NCBI RefSeq assembly: GCF_027579695.1
Contig: NC_083577.1
Span: forward strand, 69,573,616-69,637,615
Reading direction: 5' to 3'
Source: Neoarius graeffei
Taxonomy: Eukaryota > Chordata > Actinopteri > Siluriformes > Ariidae
DNA length: 64,000 nt
Position 1 is the first letter of the stretch. Every line of letters begins with the position of its first letter. The position numbers were made by a program, and so were the translations under genes. Shown one piece after another: positions 1-11,100 of the stretch. The notes below the pieces were generated by a model. It was not told the DNA's origin. It ran no database searches and was given only the letters and a program-made list of their open reading frames with translations.

Positions 1-429
1 CTTCCTACCTTGACTTTGTAAACATTGTCTTGGCAAATGTGGTGCTCTGGAAGTCTGAACAGTGTTCATGGTTGGATTTTGCAGACCACTGCTTATTTTA
101 AAAAAATAAATTGGGGGGAGATTTCAGATGAAATTTAAAATCATCCAAGAAATGAAAAGTGTCATGTAACAGTAGCAGAAAATAGAGGAATCTGATATCT
201 AGACCATGTATATTTAAGAGTTATTCCACAAAATTGAGTTGTATATAAACTGACGGGGTACGTAGCGCCGGGTCGGCTATAAGCCATGTACGAAGAGATT
301 GACTGGAATAACTGTTTTATTCTATCCACATTTCACTGGATTTTGAAAAACAGAGCATTTTTATTTTTTGCACATTCGATAAATAAAAACTTTACACAAA
401 ACGTCCGACAAAATAATTTCCACTTAGAA

Positions 430-1078
430 TGTAAGCAAACCTGGTGAAAATCTTTCAAGGATCTTCAAGGATCCGTAAAGTTCTTCGTGAGGGTCTTTGA
501 GGATCCTGTTGAGGATCTCAACAAAGATCCTCAAAAGAGCTTCAAGGATCTTTATAGTTCTTGTAAAGATCTTCAAGGATCTTAAAAAAAACAAAAAAAC
601 AAACAAAAAAAAACCACATTCAATTCCAAAGATCTTTTAAGATCTTTGAAGGATGCTTGTTAAATCTTTGCAAAGATCTTGAAGATTTTGACAAAGATCC
701 TGATCCTATCCTCAAAGATCTTAAGATCCTTAGAAGGATCCTTCTAAGATCTTTGAAAGATCCTTGAGGATCTTGCAGGATCCTTGCAAAGATATTGACA
801 AAGATCCTGATCAAATCCTCAAGGATCCTAGCAAAGATCTTAACAGGATCCTTCGAAGGATCCTTGTAATATCTTTGAAAGGTCCTTGTTGAATCCTTGA
901 GGATCTTAAAGGATCCTTGCAAAGTTCTTTGCAGGGATCATTATGAGGATCTCCGTAGGATCCTTGTCAAATCCTTGAGGATCTTTACAAATTATTTTGC
1001 ACAGAAAGATCTTTGAAGATCTATTGAAGAGCCTTATCTTTAAGGATCTGTGGCAGGTCTTTGACAATCCCCATGGAT
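430..1078. repeat. GATC-rich degenerate minisatellite
   Basis: About 650 bases of a degenerate unit of roughly 11-13 bases around AAGGATCTT / AAGGATCCTT. GATC recurs dozens of times on a near-regular period. The long minus-strand reading frames here are products of the repeat, not genes. Confidence 0.85.
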
Positions 1079-1195
1079 CCTTAAAGTGGAAACCAGGAAA
1101 ACCAGCAAAATGACAGTAGCAATTTGGGGGTGGGGGTGGGGAGCTATAATAATTCTTGAGGGGGGAAACCCACCCGTTCTTACCATCAAATACTT

Positions 1196-1287
1196 TTATT
1201 CCATTTTTTTTTTTGTATTTTGGGGGGTTTTGTTTTTGAGTAGAGTTTTTATTTCATCCTCGGTTGGTTCAGCAACATGCTCTGCCA
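1196..1287 (-). pseudogene. N-terminal remnant of DUF3504/Crypton-like protein
   Basis: A 30-codon reading frame starts MAEHVAEPTEDEIKTLLKNK and continues TPQNTKKK before a TAA. The pattern (acidic lead, EEI-x2-L, then K-x-NTK) resembles the start of the Crypton-derived DUF3504 domain found in KIAA1958, ZMYM and QRICH1 proteins. Two similar remnants occur at 15130 and 56938. Assignment is by motif only. Confidence 0.4.
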
Positions 1288-1652
1288 TTTTGTTTTTCTC
1301 TACTCACGGTATATGAGCTGATAGCCTAGTAGTAGCGTAGCCAATCAGAGCATGTGATTGCTCATATCCAGTGAATGTGGATGGAATAATAAACTACATT
1401 ACATTTAAAAACCCCTTAGTGTTTTGATAGTGGTTATGATATTCTCAATCATTACTGCTTCGGTCACTGAAAACTTGTCTTTTGACAAGGAGTTTTATTC
1501 TCATTTCATACTGCCCAATATTCAAATGTATCGAGTTAAAACAGCAAGCTATAATAATAGATATTTCTTACACGATTTTTTACTCTGTCATTTAATTGAG
1601 GATAAAGATGCATTCAAAGCACATTTCATGTTAAGGTCTAATACTGGACATG

Positions 1653-2058
1653 CACTACCGTTCAAAAGTTTGGGGTCACCCAGACAATTTTGTGTTTTCC
1701 ATGAAAAGTCACACTTTTATTTACCACCATAAGTTGTATAATGAATAGAAAATATAGTCAAGACATTTTTTGATTGTACAAGGGTTTTCTAATCATCCAT
1801 TAGCCTTCTGAGGCAATGAGCAAACACATTGTACCATTAGAACACTGGAGTGAGAGTTGCTGGAAATGGGCCTCTATACACCTATGGAGATATTGCACCA
1901 AAAACCAGACATTTGCAGCTAGAATAGTCATTTAGCACATTAGCAATGTATAGAGTGGATTTCTGATTAGTTTAAAGTGATCTTCATTGAAAAGAACAGT
2001 GCTTTTCTTTCAAAAATAAGGAAATTTCAAAGTGACCCCAAACTTTTGAACGGTAGTG
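1653..2058. mobile_element. Tc1-type MITE, copy 1 (internally deleted)
   Basis: It begins CACTACCGTTCAAAAGTTTG and ends with the inverse, CAAACTTTTGAACGGTAGTG. It is about 406 bases against 521-528 in the copies at 6114 and 59110, because roughly 117 internal bases are missing after GACATTTTT. Confidence 0.85.
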
Positions 2059-2100
2059 TATGGGCATTAGTTTTCTTCATAAAAATAGAGTACTGTTTCT

Positions 2101-2154
2101 CTATTCCTCTCCAAAATTGCTGAGATAACTGAAGTGAGTCACAACCGGTGTGGA
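2101..2154 (-). CDS. ttll4: ttll4 proposed last coding exon with TAG stop
   Basis: An acceptor (TTTACTTTCCAG) is followed by 17 in-frame codons ([17 protein letters not shown]) and TAG at 2103-2101. Phase is correct and the MITE at 1653-2058 begins just beyond, so the tail is plausible. It is much shorter than the mammalian C-terminus, and an alternative last exon outside the window cannot be excluded. Confidence 0.62.
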   Translation of the reverse strand, partial: STPVVTHFSYLSNFGEE

Positions 2155-5100
2155 CTGGAAAGTAAACACAGACATGTGACCCTCTTATCCAGTGTCAAGT
2201 CTCAGGAAATTATATGGAGTTGAATACTCACATGATGTGCAGAATCAGCAAGGTTCCCCAAGTGTACTCTTTTCTGACACAGACTTCTCAGCAGTTCGAT
2301 GCCTAGACACAGAGCAGCATGCATCATTGACAGCTGAAGGTAACTATACCCTGTAACACAGCAGACGTCACAAAAGTGCGCACACGCACACCTTTGCTCC
2401 GGTTTTGACTGTATTTCTGTTCCCACTGATTAAGGAGCACGTTGAGGTAGCGAGGCTGCTCAAAGAAACGGAGGTAGCGGGAGGAGGCAGCGGAAGGGAA
2501 GATGCGTTCAAAGTCTCCCAGACGACTCAGCTCATCCTCGCTCTCAGCCAGAACGTGCACATCATCAGGAGTTAACACGTCCAAAATCGTGGAGTAGAAA
2601 TCCTGCAAACACAATGAAACAGAACATTTAATCATGCAAACATCTCACCATACAGTGGGACGCTGCTTAAAACAATACAGTGATGCCTATACTATGAAAA
2701 AAAAATGTCAAATTTAACAAACCCATGTACCTGGTCCCCAGTGTTCTGGGTGACATAGAAAGCTCTTTTCAGTTTCTCATCTGGGGACAGGTCTGATCTT
2801 GATCTCTCTCGTGCTCCTTCATACAAACTGAACACAACGGTTGCAAACACACTTGAGAATTATACAAATACTACCTGATTCATTTGTCCTAGCAACATCT
2901 GGCACTCTAACATGTAATGAAATAGCCTGAATATAAAGAAGATCGAATTAAAAAAAAAAAAAATCAGTACATATACTTGCATCTTTAAATTAATCTACAA
3001 TATCAGTTCTAACCTGCTGGTGGAGCTGCTGCCACTGCTGCTCGAGCTGCTGGAGAGGAGGTCTTCTTTCTTAGGCAGCACAAAACCAGCAAGGTTCAGG
3101 ACGTCACGGACCATTTGGCCCTTAATACGCACATCCAGCGCACTGTTGGAGTGTAAACTGTACAGGAAGACACAGGTGAATAAATTCTCCTGTTACTCAT
3201 TGCATGCCTGCCTCCTAACAGACCATGTAGCATAGATATTTTAGTTAAAACAGTATATCTAAAACATAACAAGGCACACAGATACATGAATTACACGAAA
3301 ATCAACGTAGCAGAAGTGAATACTGAACAGTCACTGCTTAATCAGTGTTTAGCTGCAATACTCAGTACCTGGGAGAGATGTTGACTTCAAGAACCCATGG
3401 CTTCAGGTTCTCATCCAGCATGATATCAAAACCAAACAGCTCATGACAGCTGTATGGGGAACGCACATGCATCTTCACCCGGGTGTTTATATATGGATCT
3501 GACCTAGTGAATATGAAACAGAAATACACTTTGTAAAAAAAAAATAATAATAAATTAAAAAAAAAAAAAAAAAAAACCACGCACGCACGCACACACGAGC
3601 GCTCTGAGAGCACAATATCCCCCACTGGCAACTACGCCATAATCAGATAAAATGCGACTGAATTGAATTAAATTGCAATATGCATATTACCGACATATAA
3701 CAACGAATCCTGTCAAGTTTCGTGAAATTCCTACAAAAATCGTGAGAGGAGTTTATTTCAGAAAGTGAGTACCCTTCCCGGGACAGACGGACATCGCCAT
3801 GACATAATCCCCCTTCAGGCCTTTCGGCCAGCGGGGAACAATAAAAATCGTGAGGGAAGTTGATTTCAGAAAGCAAAGACACCTTGATGAAATTGCCAAA
3901 GTACAAAGTTTGTTAATAATCAAGGGCATAACTCTGGTAAAATTTGCCCAAATTAAACGAAATTTCAATATGCGTATAACTGTCATATAACAAAGCCTTT
4001 AGCCAAGTTTGGTGAAATTCCTCCACAAATTCTGAGAAGAGTTGATTTCAGAAGAACATATACTTTGACAATTTCATGAGGGTGCAAGTTATTTAAATCA
4101 AGGGTCAAAACTCTGGTAAAAATGTTCACAAACAAAATTAAATCGCAATATGTGTATTACCGTCATATAACAAGGCCTTTGGGCAAGCTTCAAGAAATTC
4201 ATCCAAAAATTGTGAGAGGAGTTGATGTCAGAAGGCGAGCACACCTTCATGAAATTGTGAAAGTAAAAGGTTGTTAAATCAAGGGCTGTAACGCTGGTAG
4301 AAATGTGACCGAATTGAACAAAATAATATGCGTACTACCGACATGTAACAATGCCTTCTGCCAAGTTTGGTGAAATTCCTCCAAAAACTGTGAGAGGAGT
4401 TGATTTCAGAAGGAAAACACTCATGAAATTGTCAAATTATATTTTGTTAATCAAGGGCTGTAACTCTGGTAAAATGTGACCGAATTGAATGAAATTACAA
4501 TATGCGTATTACCGACATATAACAAAGAATCCGGCCAAGTTTTGTAAAATTCCTCCAAAAATTGTGAGAGGAGTTGATTTCAGAAGGTGAGCACCCTTCC
4601 CGGGATGGACGGATAGAAAGACATTGCCACGACAATCCCCCTTTGGGCATTTTTGGCCAGCGAGGGATAAAAAAAAATAACTGTACAATACGGTGTCATT
4701 AAACAATCATTAAAGCCCTTTAATTAAAATAACTTCCTTGAAGTAATCCTGCGCTGTGACCCAAGCTTCCTCACAAGCTGGGATGCATAGAAAATTTCAC
4801 TGTACGCCAACGTACACAATACCAATCTAAGGTTTGGACACACCTACTCATTCATAGGTTTTTTTGTAAATTTGGACTATTTTCTACATTGTAGAATGAT
4901 ACTGAAGACAACAAAACTATGAAACAACATATCGAAAATTATAAATAAATGTTTACATTTATTGTAACATATTGCTACCTGTGGCGGCACGGTGGTGTAG
5001 TGGTTAGCACTGTCGCCTCACAGCAAGAAGGTCCGGGTTCGAGCCCCGTGGCCGGCGAGGGCCTTTCTGTGCGTAGTTTGCATGTTCTCCCCGTGTCCGC

Positions 5101-8100
5101 GTGGGTTTCCTCCGGGTGCTCCGGTTTCCCCCACAGTCCAAAAACATGCAGGTTAGGTTAACTGGTGACTCTAAATTGACCGTAGGTGTGAATGTGAGTG
5201 TGAATGGTTGTCTGTGTGTCAGCCCTGTGATGACCTGGCGACTTGTCCAGGGTGTACCCCGCCTTTCACCCATAGTCAGCTGGGATAGGCTCCAGCTTGC
5301 CTGCGACCCTGTAGAACAGGATAAAGCGGCTACAGATAATGAGATGAGATGAGATATTGCTACCTCAAAATGCACAACCAAATTTTCTGTGCATTATCAG
5401 TGACCGGTACTGGGTGGCACTGTACTGTCCGTTTGTGCAAATTGTCTTTTTTTTTGCATGGTCATTGATATTTACACTTCACTGTTGTTTGTGTAGTTGT
5501 CGGCAATGTTTGCACTCAATGTTGTTACATGTAGATTTGTAGTCCTACGATGTTTTACTGTATGTAGCACCATGGTCCTGAAGAAATGCCATTTTAACTG
5601 TGTACTGTACCAAATGTATATGGTTGAAATGACAATAAAAAGCCTTGGCCTTGACCTTCTACGGAATTGTGGTTTTTAATTAAAAAAAAAAAAAAAAAAA
5701 AAAAAAACACCCCAGCACACACCCAAAACATCCATCAATTATCTGTAGCCACTTATCCTGTGCAGGGTCGCGGGCAAGCTGAAGCCTATCCCAGCTGACT
5801 ATGGGCGAGAGGCAGGGTACACCCTGGACAAGTTGCCAGATCATCGCAGGGTTGACACAAATCATGTTTCATATTTTAGATTCTTCAAAGTAGCCACCGT
5901 TTACCTTGATGATGCTTTGTACACTATTATCATTATCTTAACCAGCTTCATGAGCCTGGAATGCTTTTCAATTAACAGGTGTGCCTCATCAAAAATTTAG
6001 TGCAATTTCTTGCCTTTTTAATGCGTTTGAGATCAAATAATAAATACAAAGTAAACAGCCCTATTCCACAACTATAGTAAGCCATATTATGTCAAGAACA
6101 GCTCAACTAAGTACACTACCGTTCAAAAGTTTGGGGTCACTTTGAAATGTCCTTATTTTTTAAAGAAAAGCACTGTTCTTTTCAATGAAGATCACTTTAA
6201 ACTAATCAGAAATACACTCTATCCATTGCTAATGTGGTAAATGACTATTCTAGCTGCAAATGTCTGGTGCAATATCTCCATAGGTGTATAGAGGCCCATT
6301 TCCAGCAACTCTCACTCCAGTGTTCTAATGGTACAATGTGTTTGCTCATTGCCTCAGAAGGCTAATGGATGATTAGAAAACCCTTGTACAATCATGTTAG
6401 CACAGCTGAAAACAGTTGAGCTTTTTAGAGAAGCTATAAAACTGACCTTCCTTTGAGCAGATTGAGTTTCTGGAGCATCACATTTGTGGGGTCGATTAAA
6501 TGCTCAAAATGGCCAGAAAAATGTCTTGACTATATTTTCTATTCATTTTACAACTTATGGTGGTAAATAAAAGTGTGACTTTTCACGGAAAACACAAAAT
6601 TGTCTGGGTGACCCCAAACTTTTGAACAGTACTGTAAAGAAAAACATCCAATCTTAATTAACAAAAAAAAAAAAAAACCAACTGAATTAGATGATGTGTC
6701 CAAACTTTTGTCTTGTACCGTATACGATAAAGTCGACTTCTTCTTCAAAAGGATATTATAGTTTGTATGAAGACCCTTTTCAGTGCAGTTAAGAATGAAT
6801 ATCAGGGTCTAAAAAAGGTAGCAGGACTTTGCAATTACTGCTGAATCCCAATTTTGCAAGTTTAATCATGCAAACTGTGCAGTTAAATAATAATAATAAA
6901 GCAACTGCTACTGTGTGTCTTTACATAAGGGTTAGAAAAATAGCAGTGGACAAAAAAAAAAAAAAGTGTATGCACCGTCACAACAGGCATTATGGTCACT
7001 TGGTCCTCTGGCAGTCATAAAAAAACAGAGGCTGGAAATTTCAGCATGACACTAGGTCACAGGTAGTCTGGTTAACACCAGACCATATCATAAGTGCAAT
7101 ATTGTCTTTTCAGATCGGAACAATTGTGCAAAGCAGCATGGGATTTCCCAGGCTAGGTCACAGGTTGAGTCAAAGATACACAAGGAAGTGTATGATGCCA
7201 CACACACTTACACAATGATGGTTTTAATGACCATGTCCTGAATCTTCTCCCAGATAAGAGTGGTGTTAATCCCTCTGGAGTCCAAATACTGCCATAACGC
7301 CTTCAGTGCCCTGTAGGCAACAAAGCTCATTTAAACAGAACATTTTCGTTGTGACCATCACTGTTAAGAGCTAATGTCAAACTGGTATTTGCACACAAAG
7401 TCTGAAAATAAAAACACCAGTCTGACTTAAAATTCTCTACCATTTATGACCCTGGCAGGCCTTGTCATCACTGTTGGTCTGATATTCAGAGTTCTTCTTG
7501 TTTACACTGTAGTTTGTCAAGTGCATGAATTTGTTGCCAAGGCTTTTCATTGAAGAGGAATACCTGCATTGAAAACATTAAAAAGCAATAACAAAATCAG
7601 ATAAAACATTGGATATGCTACAAAGCAGGATATTTATTAACTGAAAAATGTATGGTGCTTTCTGCTGGACATAATTTTCTTTAATTGGCTCACTTGCAGC
7701 TTGCAAAGCGGACGAGTCCATCGTTGAAGATGTAAACACGGAGTGGATCATAAGAGGTCACGTACACATAGATACGCAGATCAAATTTATTCCCACTAAT
7801 GAGGTAGGGCTTATGAAGGTATCTGTGAAAATCAGAGAGGTGACAAACTTGGTGTAGTGCAAATCTACAGAACTCAAAAAAACAAAATAGATTTTTTTTT
7901 TAAATAATGATTCACATTCTGAACCCATTTTTCAACCCCAAAAGCCCTCCAAGTACAGTCTAAAATTCAAAAGGACAAAGTTTAAAACCTGTAATATTCC
8001 TTCTTATTTTTGTAACCCCAAATCAGACAAAGTTGGGACGGTATGTTGAAATTAAAACTGAAAACAATGATTTGTAAATAATCTTTGACCTGTATTGCAC

Positions 8101-11100
8101 TCAAAAGAATGCAGCAGCACATTATTTGATGTTTTACCTCATGAATTTAAATTTTTTTTAAATTAAAAAAAAAAAAAAAGGGAGGACGGTAAAGCATTTA
8201 CCACTTTATAATGTTGCCATTCCTTCTCACAACACTGAGATGATGTTTATGGACTGAAAACACCAAGTGATGAAGTGTTTCAGGTGTTATTTTGTCCCAT
8301 TACTCCTGCACACAGGTCTTAAGATGTGCAACAGTATGGGGTCATCATTGTTGCATATCAAATTTCGCCACACATTCTCTGTTGGGCACGGAGGGAATAG
8401 GCGCCCTCTTCTTCCGCAGCCATGCCTTTGTAACGTGCAGAATGTGGTTTTGCACTGCCTTGCTGAAATATCCCTGGAAAAGATGTCGTCTTGAAGGTAG
8501 TGTATGCTGCTCCAAAATCTCAATGTACTTTTCCGCATTAATGCTGCCATCACAGGAGTGTAAGTTACCTTAGCCGAGGGCCATGACAGACCCTGGCTTT
8601 TGGACTTGTGGCTGGTAACAGTCAGGATGGTCCTTTTCTTCTCTGGTCTGAATCACGTGGCGTCCATTTCTTCAAAAAAAGGCCTGGAATACTGATTCAT
8701 CAGACCACGATTCATGGTTCCACAGTGCAATGGTCCCAGATGCCTCTGATGCCAGAGAAATCAATGGCGCTTCTGGACACAGTTAGCATAAGGCTTCCTT
8801 TTTGCACAGTAAAGTTTTAACTGGCATGACCAACACAGAGTAGCACATAATTGTGAAGTGAAATGAAAATGATAAATGGTCTTCAAATTTTTAAACAAAT
8901 AAAAATCTGAAAAATGTAATGTGCATTAGTATTCAGCCCCTCTGCGTCAATACCTTGTAGAGCCACCTTTTGCTGCAATTACAGCTGCAAGTCTTTTGTG
9001 GTATGTCTCTACCAGCTTTGCACATCTAGACACTGAAATGTTTGCCCATTCTTCTTTGCAAAATAGCTCAAGCTCAGCCAGATTGGATGGAGAGCGTCTG
9101 TGAACAGCAAGTCTTGCCACAGATGCTCAATGGGATTTAGGTCTGGACTTTGACTGGGCCATTCTAACACATGAATATTCTTTGATCTAAACCATTCCAT
9201 TGTAGCTCTGGCTGTATTTTTAGGGTCATTGTCTTGCTGGAAGGTGAATCTCCTTCCCAGTCTCAAATCTTTTGCAGCCTCCAACAGGTTTTCTTCCAGG
9301 ATTGCCCTGTATTTAGCTCCATCCCTCTTCCCATCAACTCTGACCAGCTTCCCTGTCCCTGCTGAAGAAAAGCATCACCATAGCATGATGCTGCCACCAC
9401 CATGTTTCACAGTGGGGATGGTGTGTGCAGGGTGATGAGCAGTGTTAGTTTTCCGCCACACACAGCGCTTTGCATTTAGGCCAAAAAGTTCAACTTTGGT
9501 CTCATCTGACCAAAGCACCTTCTTCCACATGTTTGCTGTGTCCCCTACATGGCTTCTTATGCCTGTCTTTCAACAACGGCTTTCTTCTTGCCACTCTTCC
9601 AAAAAGGCCAGATTTGTGGAGTGTACGACTTATAGTTGTCCTGTGCACAGATTCTCCCACCTGAGCTGTGGATTTCTGCAGCTCCTCCAGAGTGATCATG
9701 GGCCTCTTGGCTGCTTCTCTGACCAGTGCTCTCCTTGCTCGCTCTGTCAATTTAGGTGGACGGCCATGTCTTGGTAGGTTTGCAGTTGTGCCATATTTTT
9801 CCATTTTTGAATGATGGATTGAACAGTGCTTCTTGAGATGTTCAGAGCTTGGGATATTTTTTTTTTAATCACCTAACCCTAATTTAAACTTCTCCAGAAC
9901 TTTATCCCTGACCTGTCTGGTGAGTTCTTTGGTCTTCATGATGCTGTTTGTTCTTCAGTGTTCTCTAACTCTGAGGCCTTCACAGAACAAGTGTATTTAT
10001 GCTGAGAGTAAATTACACACAGTAGGACTCTATTAACTAATTAGATGACTTCTGAAGGCAATTGATTGCACTGGATTGTATTTAGAGGTATCAGAGGACA
10101 GGGGGCTGAATACTAATGCACACCACATTTTTCAGATTTTTATTTGTTTAAAATTTTGAAGACCATTTATCATTTTCGTTTCACTTCACAATTATGTGCT
10201 ACTCTGTGTTGGTCTATCACATAAATCTCAATAAAAAAGCGTTTAAGTTCGTGGTTGTACGGTGGAAAAATGTGAAAAAGTTCAAGGGGTATGAATACTT
10301 TTGCAAGGCACTGTAACTCTGTATTGTAGAGTTTAACAAAGGTTTACCAAAGTAACCCTGAGCCCATGTGGTTATATCAGCTGTAGATGAATGACGGTTC
10401 TTGACGCAATACCATCTGAAGGATCAGAGATCCCGGGTGTTCAGCTTAGGCTTGTGCCCTTGGCCCTTTATGCAACAAAACTCCTCAAGATTCCTTGAAT
10501 CGTTTCATGATATTATGCACAGTAGAGGGTGAAATATCAATCCCTTCCCATCTTTCTTTGAGGGACATGTTAAATGTTTCTAAATATTTACATTTTTCCC
10601 CCTCACGCACTTGGTTATAAACTAAAGATCCATGGCCCATCTTCGCTCCTCAAAGACTAGACCTTTTCTGGATACTAATTTTGTACCAAATCATGATTAC
10701 AATCACCTGCTGACATCATCTGTTTCAAATCACATCATTGTTTAATTGCTTTACCTCATTACTAGCCCTAAATTGCCCACATCCCAACTTTTTTTGGACT
10801 GTGTTGCAGGCCTGAAACGCAGAAATGGATGTATATTAACAAAATGAAGAGAAGTTGAACAGGCAAAACATTAAATATTTTTTGTTCAGCGTCTGCAATG
10901 AAATACAAGTCAAAGTAAATTTCGGTCTCTCTTTTTTTTTTTTTTTTAAATGTGCATTTTCCATACCGTCTCAATTTTTTCTGATTTAAAGGTTGTAGAT
11001 TAAATCTAAGCTAAAAAGTAAAAGAATAAAGGTCAAGCGCTTGACGAAAATCAATATAGAGAAGCTAATGAATGAAGAATACAGAGGAAGATATGCTATG

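Larger units (their letters stand above)
301..1404. mobile_element. Inverted-repeat element with minisatellite core
   Basis: A segment near 311-339 (TATCCACATTTCACTGGA) recurs inverted near 1367-1395 as TCCAGTGAATGTGGATGG, so the region looks like a non-autonomous DNA element. It contains a GATC-rich minisatellite and, on the minus strand, the start of a DUF3504-like reading frame. Outer limits are approximate. Positions 1-300 show nothing I can identify. Confidence 0.5.
4820..6722. mobile_element. Tc1-type element filled with later insertions
   Basis: The left end has AAGGTTTGGACACACCT (about 4830) and the right end GATGTGTCCAAACTTTTG with TGTACCGTA (about 6695-6722), forming inverted termini. 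Inside are a SINE (4983-5355), a LINE tail (5380-5665), a SINE fragment (5729-5860) and a MITE (6114-6634). No transposase frame remains. The region 6723-7200 shows nothing recognisable. Confidence 0.6.
8021..10996 (-). mobile_element. Old Tc1-like element split in two
   Basis: The termini AACCCCAAATCAGACAAAG (left) and the inverted, degenerate CTGATTTAAAGGTTGTA (right) enclose transposase remnants on the minus strand. At about 10480-10700 the frame reads [16 protein letters not shown] (helix-turn-helix region). At about 8400-8560 it reads [20 protein letters not shown]. Both match the family at 47009 and 51936. A younger Tc1 (8826-10313) separates the halves. Confidence 0.75.

Noticed and set aside
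424-922. Lysine/isoleucine-rich proteins on the minus strand (ILKDP repeats)
   Set aside because: They are translations of the GATC minisatellite.
4983-5060. tRNA gene at the SINE head
   Set aside because: A- and B-box-like promoter motifs are present, but there is no cloverleaf with a proper anticodon arm, and the sequence continues into the SINE body.
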